A program made the position numbers and the translations under genes. A model generated the notes under the pieces. That model was given only the letters and a program-made list of their open reading frames with translations. It was not told where the DNA came from and made no database searches. Below are positions 1 to 6,142 of a DNA stretch of 10,015 bases, piece after piece. Origin of the DNA: Phyllobacteriaceae bacterium (GTDB taxonomy: Bacteria > Pseudomonadota > Alphaproteobacteria > Rhizobiales > Ancalomicrobiaceae); NCBI GenBank assembly GCA_012517025.1, contig JAAYVT010000158.1:1-10015 (forward strand). The letters run 5' to 3'. Each line of letters starts with the position of its first letter. The first letter of the stretch is position 1.

Positions 1-1338
1 CGGAACCATGCCGATGGCGGCGCGCAGACTGGTCTGGGTGACGTCGCGGAGGTCCTGGCCGTCGATGGTGATCCGGCCGCTCTTGACGTCGTAGAAGCGG
101 AACAGCAGGCGCGAGATGGTCGACTTGCCGGCGCCCGACGGCCCGACGATCGCCACAGTCTTGCCCGCCGGCACCTCGAAGGAGACGCCCTTGAGGATCG
201 GCCGCTCGGGATCGTAGGAGAAGGCGACGTTCTCGAAGCGGATCGTCGCCTCGCCGATCGCCAGCGACTTCGCCTGCGGCGCGTCGGAGACCTCGGCCGG
301 CTGTCCGAGGATGGCGAACAGGCTCTCGATGTCGACGAGGCTCTGCTTGATCTCGCGATAGAGCGTGCCGATGAAGTTCAACGGCACCGACAGCTGCATC
401 ATCAGCGCGTTGATCATCACGAAGTGGCCGATCGACTGCTCGCCCTTCATCACGCTCCACGCCGACATCGCCATGCAGGCGGCCATGCCGAACGAGAAGA
501 TCACCGCCTGACCCATGTTCAGCCAAGCCAGCGAGGTGAAGGTGCGGGTCGCCGCCTTTTCGTATTTCGCCATGGCGCGGTCGTAGCGGGCAGCCTCCAT
601 CTCTTCCGCCGTGAAGTACTTCACGGTTTCGAAGTTGAGCAGGCTGTCGACGGCCTTCGACATGGAATCGTTGTCGGCGTCGTTCATGTCGCGGCGGATG
701 TCCATCCGCCAGTCCGAGGCCTTGACCGAGAACCAGACGTAGACCCAGGTGGTGAGCGCGATCACCACCACGTAGGTCCAGTCGAACTCCCACAGGATGA
801 CGCCCGCCATCAGCGCGAACTCGACGATGGTCGGGATGCCGGCGAGAATGGTGATGCGGACGATGGTCTCGATGCCCTTGGCACCGCGCTCGACGATGCG
901 CGACAGGCCGCCGGTGCGCCGGGCGAGGTGGAAGCGCAGCGACAGGGCATGAAGGTGGCGGAAGGTCTCGGTGGCGAGATCGCGCACCGCGTGCTGACCG
1001 ACGGCGGCGAAGAGGGCGTCGCGCAACTGGTTGAAGCCGTTGGAGGCGATCCGCACCACGCCCCAGGCGACGACCAGCAGGATCGGCGCGGCGAGGAGCT
1101 GGGCCTTGGTCGGCTCGATCGCCCCCGGCGCCAGGGCGTCGGTCGTCCACTTGTAGACGTAGGGCATCCACACCGTCAGCACCTTGCCGGCGACGAGGGC
1201 GGCGAGCGCCCACACCACGGCGCGCTTCAGGTCCGGCCGCTCGGTCGGCCACAGATGCGGCCAGAGGTTTCGCAGAGTCTGGAGCGTGTCGCCCTGGGCG
1301 AGCGGCTCGACCGGACCGACGGGACGATGATGGCGCAT
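1..1338 (-). CDS. Atm1/HMT-type ABC exporter, fused permease-ATPase (C-terminus beyond window)
   Basis: This is an inner-membrane half-transporter that works as a homodimer. The bacterial Atm1 family exports glutathione conjugates and heavy-metal or persulfide adducts. The reading frame starts at ATG 1338 and runs open to base 1, giving 446 residues of an expected 600 or so. Residues about 38-60 and 85-100 and later stretches to about 320 are hydrophobic permease segments. Family hallmarks are LSLRFHLARRTGG near residue 132, LNFETVKYF near 233 and a YREIKQSLVDIE stretch near 322. The ATPase domain begins near 360 with a complete Walker A, GPSGAGKST, at 399-407. The window ends at IGMVP, just before the Q-loop, so the signature motif and Walker B are not seen. 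No strong ribosome binding site precedes the ATG. A candidate promoter lies 48 bases upstream. The transported substrate is inferred from the family only. Confidence in the ABC exporter call is very high, and in the Atm1 subfamily high. Confidence 0.93.
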   Translation of the reverse strand, partial: MRHHRPVGPVEPLAQGDTLQTLRNLWPHLWPTERPDLKRAVVWALAALVAGKVLTVWMPYVYKWTTDALAPGAIEPTKAQLLAAPILLVVAWGVVRIASNGFNQLRDALFAAVGQHAVRDLATETFRHLHALSLRFHLARRTGGLSRIVERGAKGIETIVRITILAGIPTIVEFALMAGVILWEFDWTYVVVIALTTWVYVWFSVKASDWRMDIRRDMNDADNDSMSKAVDSLLNFETVKYFTAEEMEAARYDRAMAKYEKAATRTFTSLAWLNMGQAVIFSFGMAACMAMSAWSVMKGEQSIGHFVMINALMMQLSVPLNFIGTLYREIKQSLVDIESLFAILGQPAEVSDAPQAKSLAIGEATIRFENVAFSYDPERPILKGVSFEVPAGKTVAIVGPSGAGKSTISRLLFRFYDVKSGRITIDGQDLRDVTQTSLRAAIGMVP

Positions 1339-1385
1339 GAAGAGGTTCCGGTGGGCGGCGGGTGGGGCGGCAGTTTCGAAGCCTT

Positions 1386-1414
1386 CAAATAGGCGTTCGC
1401 GGGGAGAATTCCAA
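1386..1414 (-). promoter_or_regulatory. Candidate sigma-70 promoter for the ABC exporter
   Basis: Read on the minus strand, TTGGAA (1414-1409) and TATTTG (1391-1386) are separated by exactly 17 bases. They lie 48 bases upstream of the exporter ATG. This is the best hexamer pair in the divergent 1339-1589 region. The match is by eye and neither hexamer is perfect. Confidence 0.45.
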
Positions 1415-1490
1415 TCCGTCGCGGGGCCCCGCGCGCGCGGAGCTGCCCGGACGAGACGGTCGATCCGACCGGACCGGCGAATCCGAGGGG

Positions 1491-1518
1491 TTTCCTCGCG
1501 CCGCGAAGCGGGTAGACT
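1491..1518 (+). promoter_or_regulatory. Weak candidate promoter for the LOG-family gene
   Basis: On the plus strand TAGACT at 1513-1518 resembles a -10 element. TTTCCT at 1491-1496 is a poor -35 at a 16-base spacing. It would give a 5' leader of roughly 65 bases before the GTG start at 1590. The rest of 1339-1589 shows only GC-rich sequence with no recognisable gene. Confidence 0.25.
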
Positions 1519-1589
1519 GCGGCGGCATGTTGCACTGCGGCACGCGGCATCGGCCCGCGTGACGACCCCGGCGACGACGGAGAGACGAC

Positions 1590-2201
1590 GTGAGCGGTCT
1601 CGGTTCCATCTGCATCTACTGCGGCGCCGGCAAAGGCGCGGACCCGGCCTTCGTGACGGCGGCGGTCGACCTCGGCCGGCTGCTGGCGCGCGAGGGGATT
1701 CGGCTGGTCTACGGCGGCGGCTCGCTCGGGCTGATGGGGGCGACGGCGAAGGCGTGTCTGGCCGAGGGCGGCCACGTCACCGGCATCATCCCGCAGTTCC
1801 TGGTCGACATGGAGGTGATGCTGCCGGAGGTCTCCGAGCTCGTCGTCACCGCCGACATGCACGAGCGCAAGAAGCTGATGTTCGAGAAGGCCGACGCCTT
1901 CGTGGCGCTGCCCGGCGGCATCGGCACGCTCGAGGAAGTGGTCGAGCAGATGACCTGGGCGCAGCTCGGTCAGCACGCCAAGCCGATCATGCTCGCCAAC
2001 ATCGGCGGCTTCTGGGATCCGTTCGTGTCGCTGCTCGAGCACATGAAGGACAACGCCTTCATCCGCTCCGGTTTCGACCTCTCCTACGGTGTGGCGAACG
2101 GAATCGACGAGATCCTGCCGAAGATGAGGAAGCGCCTGACCCAGCTCGCCGAACGGGCGAGGACGCCGGCCGAGGTGGCGGTCGATCTGAAGAAGATGTG
2201 A
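1590..2201 (+). CDS. LOG/TIGR00730-family Rossmann protein (cytokinin-activating phosphoribohydrolase family)
   Basis: A 203-residue cytoplasmic protein of the lysine-decarboxylase-like (LOG) fold. Characterised members hydrolyse nucleoside 5'-monophosphates, such as cytokinin ribotides, to the free base and ribose 5-phosphate; the old lysine decarboxylase name is misleading. Visible hallmarks are a glycine-rich nucleotide loop GGGSLGLMG at residues 42-50, MHERKKLM at 90-97 and the family signature PGGIGTLEE at 108-116, whose Arg and Glu residues line the active site. Length is typical of the family. The start is a GTG with GGAGAG at 1579-1584, five bases upstream. It is divergent from the ABC exporter and convergent with cimA, so it is probably transcribed alone. 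The substrate cannot be told from sequence; housekeeping nucleotide salvage is as likely as a role with plants. Confidence 0.92.
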   Translation: MSGLGSICIYCGAGKGADPAFVTAAVDLGRLLAREGIRLVYGGGSLGLMGATAKACLAEGGHVTGIIPQFLVDMEVMLPEVSELVVTADMHERKKLMFEKADAFVALPGGIGTLEEVVEQMTWAQLGQHAKPIMLANIGGFWDPFVSLLEHMKDNAFIRSGFDLSYGVANGIDEILPKMRKRLTQLAERARTPAEVAVDLKKM

Positions 2202-2202
2202 G

Positions 2203-2249
2203 CGGCGCGCCGGTCGGGCGCGCCGTCGCGGAGGGACGGAGGTCCCCTC
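2203..2249. terminator. Two GC-rich hairpins between converging genes
   Basis: The 46-base gap between the LOG stop and the cimA stop holds two inverted repeats. The first (2203-2225) has GGCGCGCC arms, themselves palindromic, around a five-base loop, giving a nine-pair stem with a flanking C-G pair. The second (2231-2249) pairs GAGGGAC with GTCCCCTC, one C bulged, around GGAG and reaches into the cimA stop codon. Neither has a T-run on either strand, so they are not canonical intrinsic terminators. They may act bidirectionally as pause, Rho-assisted or RNA-stabilising structures. Confidence 0.4.
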
Positions 2250-3846
2250 ACTTCACCTTTTCGACGCCCGCCTTCACCAGCTTGTAGAAGACGGAGTCCA
2301 TCAGCGCCTGGAACGAGGCGTCGATGATGTTTTCGCTGACGCCGATGGTGGTCCAATGGTTCTTGGCGCCGTCGCGACTCTCGATCAGCACGCGCGTGGT
2401 CGCGCCGGTGCCGCCGTTGAGGATGCGCACCTTGAAGTCGACCAGCTCGAGATCGGCGATCGCCGACTGATAAGGGCCGAGATCCTTCCTGAGCGCCGCG
2501 TCGAGGGCGTTGACCGGGCCGTTGCCCTCGGCGACCGAGAGCAGCAGATCGTCGCCGATCTTCACCTTGACGATCGCCTCGGACAGCGTGATCAGCTCGC
2601 CGAGCGCGTTGAAGCGACGCTCGACCAGCACCCGGAACGACTGCACGTCGAAATAACGCGGCACGTGGCCGAGGGTGCGGCGGGCGAGCAGCTCCAGCGA
2701 AGCGTCGGCCGCCTCGTAGGAGAAGCCGCGCGCCTCGCGCTCCTTCACTTCGGCGAGCAGCTTGTCGAGGCGCGGATCGGCCTTGTCGACGGGGATGCCG
2801 AAGCGGGCGAGCTCGGCCATCAGGTTCGACTTGCCGGCCTGATCGGAGACCAGCACGCGGCGGCGGTTGCCGACGCTCTCCGGCTCGACGTGTTCGTAGG
2901 TCTTGGGGTCCTTGACGATCGCCGAGGCGTGGATGCCGGCCTTGGTGGCGAAGGCGTTCTGGCCGACGTACGGAGCGTGGCGGTTCGGCGAGCGATTGAG
3001 GACGTCGTCGAAGGCGCGGCTGACGTGGGTCAGCTGGCGCAGCTTCTCGGTCGCCACGCCGATCTCGAAGCGATCGGAGAATTCCGGCTTCAGCATCAGT
3101 GTGGGGATGAGCGTCACCAGATTGGCGTTGCCGCAGCGCTCGCCGATGCCGTTGAGCGTGCCCTGGATCTGGCGCACGCCGGCGTGGACGGCGGCGAGCG
3201 AATTGGCGACGGCCTGGCCGGTGTCGTCGTGGGCGTGGATGCCGAGATGGCTGCCCGGCACCACCTCCGTCACCGCCCGCACGATCGCCTCGACCTCGTG
3301 CGGCAGCGTGCCGCCGTTGGTGTCGCACAGCACCACCCAACGGGCGCCGGACTCATAGGCCGCGCGAGCGACGTCGAGGGCATGCTCGGGATTGGCCTTG
3401 AAGCCGTCGAAGAAGTGCTCGCAGTCGATCATCGCCTCGCGACCGCGGGCGATCGCCGCCTCCACGGTCTGGCGGACGCAGGCGAGGTTCTCCTCGAGCG
3501 TCGTGCCGAGGGCGACGCGGACGTGGTAGTCCCAGGCCTTGGCGACGAAGCAGTCGGCATCGGCGGTGGCCTGCAACACCACGGCGAGGCCGGGATCGTT
3601 CGACACCGAGACGCCGGCGCGCTTGGTCATGCCGAAGGCGGTGAAGCGGGCACACGTCGTCCGCTTTTCCTCGAAGAAGGCGGTGTCGGTCGGGTTGGCG
3701 CCGGGATAGCCGCCCTCGACGTAGTCGACGCCGAGATCGTCGAGCAGCTTGGCGATCTTCACCTTGTCGTCGAGGGTGAAGTCGACGCCGGAGGTCTGGG
3801 CGCCGTCGCGCAGGGTGGTGTCGTAGAGATAGACGCGCTCTTTCAT
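2248..3846 (-). CDS. cimA: (R)-citramalate synthase
   Basis: This 532-residue enzyme condenses pyruvate with acetyl-CoA to (R)-citramalate, opening the threonine-independent route to 2-oxobutyrate and isoleucine. The N-terminal TIM barrel of the LeuA/HMG-CoA lyase family shows DTTLRDGAQTSGVDF at residues 9-23 (metal ligand D14), the metal-binding HxH at H204-H206 in GIHAHDDTG, and GERCGNANL at 235-243 with N240. The TSGVDF continuation and GGYPGANPTD near 45-54 separate this TIGR00977 group from LeuA and homocitrate synthase. Residues about 400-530 form the LeuA-type regulatory domain, which in characterised CimA binds isoleucine for feedback inhibition. The ATG is at 3846, only 10 bases after the stop of the GFA-family gene, so it is the last gene of the cysS operon. 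It converges with the LOG gene. Assignment to the citramalate group rests on motif recognition. Confidence 0.93.
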   Translation of the reverse strand: MKERVYLYDTTLRDGAQTSGVDFTLDDKVKIAKLLDDLGVDYVEGGYPGANPTDTAFFEEKRTTCARFTAFGMTKRAGVSVSNDPGLAVVLQATADADCFVAKAWDYHVRVALGTTLEENLACVRQTVEAAIARGREAMIDCEHFFDGFKANPEHALDVARAAYESGARWVVLCDTNGGTLPHEVEAIVRAVTEVVPGSHLGIHAHDDTGQAVANSLAAVHAGVRQIQGTLNGIGERCGNANLVTLIPTLMLKPEFSDRFEIGVATEKLRQLTHVSRAFDDVLNRSPNRHAPYVGQNAFATKAGIHASAIVKDPKTYEHVEPESVGNRRRVLVSDQAGKSNLMAELARFGIPVDKADPRLDKLLAEVKEREARGFSYEAADASLELLARRTLGHVPRYFDVQSFRVLVERRFNALGELITLSEAIVKVKIGDDLLLSVAEGNGPVNALDAALRKDLGPYQSAIADLELVDFKVRILNGGTGATTRVLIESRDGAKNHWTTIGVSENIIDASFQALMDSVFYKLVKAGVEKVK

Positions 3847-3856
3847 CGGTTTCTTC

Positions 3857-4330
3857 TCACTCGGCGTCGCGGACGGGCCATTCGGGCGTGTCGTGATCGG
3901 GATGCTGAAAGGAGACGACCTCGGCGAAGATCGCTTCCGCCTTCGCCTGCTGTTCGGGCGGACGACCGGGGAGCGTCGCCAGTTCGTGGAACCAGGGCAT
4001 GCGGCTCTCGACTCCGACCTGAATTTCGGGGCGGATCTCGGCGGGCCGGTCGAAGGCGCCGAGGGCGACCTCGGTGAAGGGGTAGCCGTCCGGCTCGTAG
4101 GTCAGCGGCGTGCCGCAGTCGGCGCAGAAGCCGCGGCGCACCTTGTTCGACGAGCGGAAGCGCTTCGGTTCGCCACGCGTCCATTCGAGGCCCTTCGCGG
4201 TGACGAGGGGACCGTAGTGACCGCCGAAGGCCTTCTGGCACATACGGCAATGGCAGATCGAGGCGCGGCCGAGCTCGTCGCAGCGAAAACGAACGGCACC
4301 GCACTGGCAGCCGCCGGTGAGCGTGGTCAT
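3857..4330 (-). CDS. GFA / CENP-V-fold zinc protein
   Basis: A 157-residue cytoplasmic protein of the glutathione-dependent formaldehyde-activating (GFA, Mss4-like) superfamily. It has the expected zinc cysteines: C8 and C10 in GGCQCGAVRF, C26, C28 and C31 in CHCRMC, and C69 and C72 in CADCGTPL. The family takes its name from an enzyme proposed to join formaldehyde to glutathione, but most members, including short ones like this, have no proven reaction, so the name is structural only. Translation starts at ATG 4330 behind a strong GGGGAGGGG purine run (4342-4334). It sits 13 bases after the 41-residue membrane peptide gene and 10 bases before cimA, inside the cysS operon. Nothing is missing or broken. 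Confidence 0.9.
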   Translation of the reverse strand: MTTLTGGCQCGAVRFRCDELGRASICHCRMCQKAFGGHYGPLVTAKGLEWTRGEPKRFRSSNKVRRGFCADCGTPLTYEPDGYPFTEVALGAFDRPAEIRPEIQVGVESRMPWFHELATLPGRPPEQQAKAEAIFAEVVSFQHPDHDTPEWPVRDAE

Positions 4331-4343
4331 CGTCCCCTCCCCT

Positions 4344-4469
4344 TCAGATCAGGCCCTTCCAGCGCAGGATCACCACGGTGAGGAGCGACAGGACGACGAG
4401 TTTCACCGCGATGAAGATCGAGACCTTCACCACCGGATTCATCGGCTCGCGGGACTTTCCCTCGCTCAT
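4344..4469 (-). CDS. Small single-span membrane protein, 41 residues
   Basis: This reading frame fills the gap between cysS and the GFA gene. It starts at ATG 4469 and stops at TGA 4344-4346. A strong ribosome binding site, GGGAGG at 4482-4477 within a longer purine run, precedes it at ordinary spacing. The product has a polar, charged head (MSEGKSREPMNP), one hydrophobic helix at about residues 14-35, and a short basic tail RWKGLI. It probably sits in the inner membrane; the orientation is uncertain because both ends carry positive charge. Gaps of 22 bases to cysS and 13 bases to the next gene suggest translation within the operon. I recognise no family. The binding site, the clean reading frame and the hydrophobic segment argue that it is real; conservation has not been tested. 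Confidence 0.72.
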   Translation of the reverse strand: MSEGKSREPMNPVVKVSIFIAVKLVVLSLLTVVILRWKGLI

Positions 4470-4491
4470 CCCCGCCCCTCCCCGGGCGATT

Positions 4492-5889
4492 TCAGCGCTT
4501 CACTTCCCAAGTGGTCTTCATCTCGCCGGTCGCCGGGTCCTTGGCGTCCTTGATGATGAGCCCGAGGGCGGCGAGTTCGTCGCGAATGCGGTCGCTCTCA
4601 GCCCAATTGCGCGCCTTGCGCGCCTCGAGGCGGGCGGCGATCAACGCCTCGACCTGGGCCACGTCGACCTCGACCGAGGTCTTGCGACGGGCCGCCCAGT
4701 CCGCCGCCGTGTCGGCGAGGAAACCGAGGAAGCGCAGGGAACCGGCGAGCGCGTCGCGGGCGCCCTCGCCGCCGGCGCGCTGCGCGGCGTTCCGGAGCGC
4801 GTGCAACTCGGCGATCACCTTCGGGGTGGCGAGATCGTCGGAAAGCGCCTCGACCACCGCCTTCGCCGGCTTGGTGCCGGGGGTGTCGCCGACGAACCAA
4901 TACCAGTCGTCGAGAGTCTTCCAGCTCTCCTCGAGGCTCTTCACCGTCCAGTCGATCGGCTGGCGATAGTGCGTCTTCATCATGGTGAAGCGCAGCACTT
5001 CGCCCGGCCAATCGGCGAGCAACTGGTTGATGGTCAGGAAGTTGCCGAGCGACTTCGACATCTTTTCGCCTTCGACCTGGAGGAAGCCGTTGTGCATCCA
5101 GACGTTCGCCATGACGTCATGGCCGAACGCCGAGCAGGACTGGGCGACCTCGTTCTCGTGATGCGGGAACAACAGATCGATACCGCCGCCGTGGATGTCG
5201 AAGACCTCGCCGAGATGCTTCCAGCTCATCGCCGAGCACTCGATGTGCCAGCCCGGACGGCCGCGACCCCACGGGCTCTCCCAGCCCGGTTCGGCGTCGC
5301 TCGACGGCTTCCACAGCACGAAATCCATCTCGCCGCGCTTGTAGGGGGCGACGTCGACGCGGGCGCCGGCGATCATGTCGTCGAGCGGGCGGCGCGACAG
5401 CTTGCCGTAGGCCGGCATCGACGGCACGTCGAAGAGGACGTGGCCCTCGGCGGCATAGGCGTGACCGGAGGCGATCAGCTTTTCGATGATCGCGATCATT
5501 TCGGCGATGTGCTCGGTGGCGCGCGGCTGCACCGTCGGGGCGAGGGTTCCGAGCGCCGTGACGTCGGCCTGGAACTGCGCCTCGGTGGTACTCGTCACCT
5601 CGCGGATCGCCTCGTTGAGAGGCTTGCCCGGGAAATCACGGGCGGCGCGGGCGTTGATCTTGTCGTCGACGTCGGTGACGTTGCGCACGTAGGTCACCGC
5701 GCTCGCCCCGTAGACGTGGCGCAGCAGCCGGAACAGCAGATCGAAGACGATCACCGGCCGGGCGTTGCCGATGTGGGCGAAGTCGTAGACCGTCGGACCG
5801 CAGACGTACATGCGCACGTTCTTCGGATCGATCGGCGAGAAGTCTTCCTTCTCGCGGGTGAGCGTGTTGTAGAGCTTCAGGACCACCAC
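4492..5889 (-). CDS. cysS: Cysteinyl-tRNA synthetase
   Basis: A 465-residue class I synthetase that activates cysteine with ATP and charges tRNA-Cys in the cytoplasm. The ATP-binding HIGH motif reads HIGN at residues 39-42. KMSKS is at 276-280. The four zinc ligands expected for this enzyme are all present: C30 (CGPTVYD), C218, H243 and E247 (PHHENE). The C-terminal part after about 350 is the helical and anticodon-binding region, ending TTWEVKR. Length is normal. The start is ambiguous between two adjacent GTG codons, 5889 and 5886. The AGGAG at 5898-5894 is 4 bases from the first and 7 from the second, so 5886 may be the true start. It is the first gene of the operon with the 41-residue peptide, GFA protein and cimA. 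It lies directly behind an intrinsic terminator and leader reading frame described separately. Confidence 0.97.
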   Translation of the reverse strand: MVVLKLYNTLTREKEDFSPIDPKNVRMYVCGPTVYDFAHIGNARPVIVFDLLFRLLRHVYGASAVTYVRNVTDVDDKINARAARDFPGKPLNEAIREVTSTTEAQFQADVTALGTLAPTVQPRATEHIAEMIAIIEKLIASGHAYAAEGHVLFDVPSMPAYGKLSRRPLDDMIAGARVDVAPYKRGEMDFVLWKPSSDAEPGWESPWGRGRPGWHIECSAMSWKHLGEVFDIHGGGIDLLFPHHENEVAQSCSAFGHDVMANVWMHNGFLQVEGEKMSKSLGNFLTINQLLADWPGEVLRFTMMKTHYRQPIDWTVKSLEESWKTLDDWYWFVGDTPGTKPAKAVVEALSDDLATPKVIAELHALRNAAQRAGGEGARDALAGSLRFLGFLADTAADWAARRKTSVEVDVAQVEALIAARLEARKARNWAESDRIRDELAALGLIIKDAKDPATGEMKTTWEVKR

Positions 5890-5893
5890 CGGT

Positions 5894-5898
5894 CTCCT
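5894..5898 (-). promoter_or_regulatory. cysS ribosome binding site
   Basis: AGGAG on the minus strand, 4 bases before GTG 5889 and 7 bases before GTG 5886. It lies downstream of the leader terminator, so it is present only in read-through or internally started transcripts. Confidence 0.6.
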
Positions 5899-5935
5899 CT
5901 TGGCCGCATTTCAACGCGGATCGACGCACATGACG

Positions 5936-5962
5936 AAAAACCCCAGCCCACCGGCCGGGGTC
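5936..5962 (-). terminator. Intrinsic terminator in the cysS leader
   Basis: On the minus strand ACCCCGGCC (5961-5953) pairs with GGCTGGGGT (5948-5940) around the loop GGTG. This is nine continuous pairs with one G-T wobble, followed by five T residues (5940-5936, the first of them paired). It has every feature of a Rho-independent terminator. Its direction is toward cysS, ending about 46 bases before the start codon. It therefore either ends transcripts from the TSUP gene upstream or acts as the terminator arm of an attenuator for cysS. Confidence 0.88.
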
Positions 5963-5998
5963 TCATCTGAGCTTTGCGAGGAAAGGCAGACGGAACCG

Positions 5999-6018
5999 GG
6001 CCAGCGAGGCTGCTAGCC
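5999..6018 (-). other. Leader hairpin 1:2 (possible pause/anti-antiterminator)
   Basis: Perfect seven-pair stem GGCTAGC/GCTGGCC with the loop AGCCTC. It overlaps the Gly and stop codons of the leader frame and competes with the antiterminator pairing. Confidence 0.55.
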
Positions 6019-6072
6019 GCAAATAATCGCGATGAGGGCGAGCGCGCCGAGCGCGCGGGGTCCGTTCGTCAT
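6013..6072 (-). CDS. Putative 19-residue leader peptide of cysS
   Basis: ATG 6072 to TAG 6013-6015 encodes MTNGPRALGALALIAIICG. The last sense codons are ATC GCG ATT ATT TGC GGC. The two ATT codons stand out in a genome that favours ATC, and the only cysteine codon lies just before the base where the first leader hairpin starts. No Shine-Dalgarno sequence precedes the ATG. This is acceptable if transcription starts at or next to it, as with the leaderless trpL leader known in Sinorhizobium. The product would be a regulatory by-product with no function of its own needed. Alternatives: a chance frame, or a remnant lipoprotein signal, since it is hydrophobic and ends at a Cys. Support comes only from position and RNA geometry. 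Confidence 0.5.
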   Translation of the reverse strand: MTNGPRALGALALIAIICG

Positions 6073-6079
6073 GGCGCGA

Positions 6080-6108
6080 CAAGTGCCGGATTTCTCCGGC
6101 GGCGTCAA
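6080..6108 (-). promoter_or_regulatory. Candidate promoter for the cysS leader
   Basis: Minus-strand CTTGACG (TTGACG at 6108-6103) fits the alphaproteobacterial -35 consensus CTTGAC. The -10 at a 17-base spacing would be CACTTG (6085-6080), a poor match. The implied start would fall within a base or two of ATG 6072, giving a leaderless leader frame. A perfect dyad fills the spacer (see the separate entry). Confidence 0.45.
6085..6100. repeat. Perfect inverted repeat inside the leader promoter spacer
   Basis: Six-base arms GCCGGA/TCCGGC flank four bases that read GAAA on the minus strand (TTTC on the plus). With no T-run it is not an intrinsic terminator. Its position between -35 and -10 would suit an operator. 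It could also be the end structure of the TSUP transcript, with a GNRA-type loop. Confidence 0.4.
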
Positions 6109-6142
6109 GGGAGCGGCGGGCGATCGGGAGTGACGGACGGTC

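Larger units (their letters stand above)
5936..6108 (-). promoter_or_regulatory. Candidate ribosome-mediated transcription attenuator ahead of cysS
   Basis: Order on the minus strand: -35 TTGACG, leader frame (6072-6013), hairpin 1:2, antiterminator strand, terminator, cysS. Hairpin 1:2 pairs GGCTAGC (6018-6012) with GCTGGCC (6005-5999), seven pairs with one wobble and a six-base loop. Its 5' arm begins with the base after the leader's TGC codon. The alternative 2:3 pairing joins 6004-5996 to 5958-5951, eight pairs with one bulged C and one wobble. It uses bases needed for the terminator stem, so the two cannot coexist. A ribosome stalled at TGC would cover arm 1, free arm 2 and favour antitermination; one reaching the TAG would cover arm 2 and allow the terminator. 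The geometry is seen in sequence; the function is inference from trp-type attenuators. Confidence 0.58.

Noticed and set aside
424..1392. Long plus-strand open frame opposite the ABC exporter
   Set aside because: It is a GC-skew shadow: low-complexity Arg/Gly/His/Asp composition, and the minus-strand frame has the real ABC motifs.
2356..4077. 573-codon plus-strand frame opposite cimA and the GFA gene
   Set aside because: The product is low-complexity and crosses a gene boundary, and cimA and GFA motifs on the minus strand explain the region fully.
4378..5970. 530-codon plus-strand frame opposite cysS
   Set aside because: Antisense shadow; cysS has HIGN, KMSKS and zinc ligands intact on the minus strand.
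6013..6072. Leader frame as a real small lipoprotein
   Set aside because: It is hydrophobic and ends near a Cys, but AIIC is a poor lipobox and the frame stops one residue after the Cys, leaving no mature protein.
5890..6142. T-box or other known riboswitch ahead of cysS
   Set aside because: I see no T-box sequence or specifier-loop architecture, and T-boxes are not expected in alphaproteobacteria; the short frame plus terminator is a better explanation.
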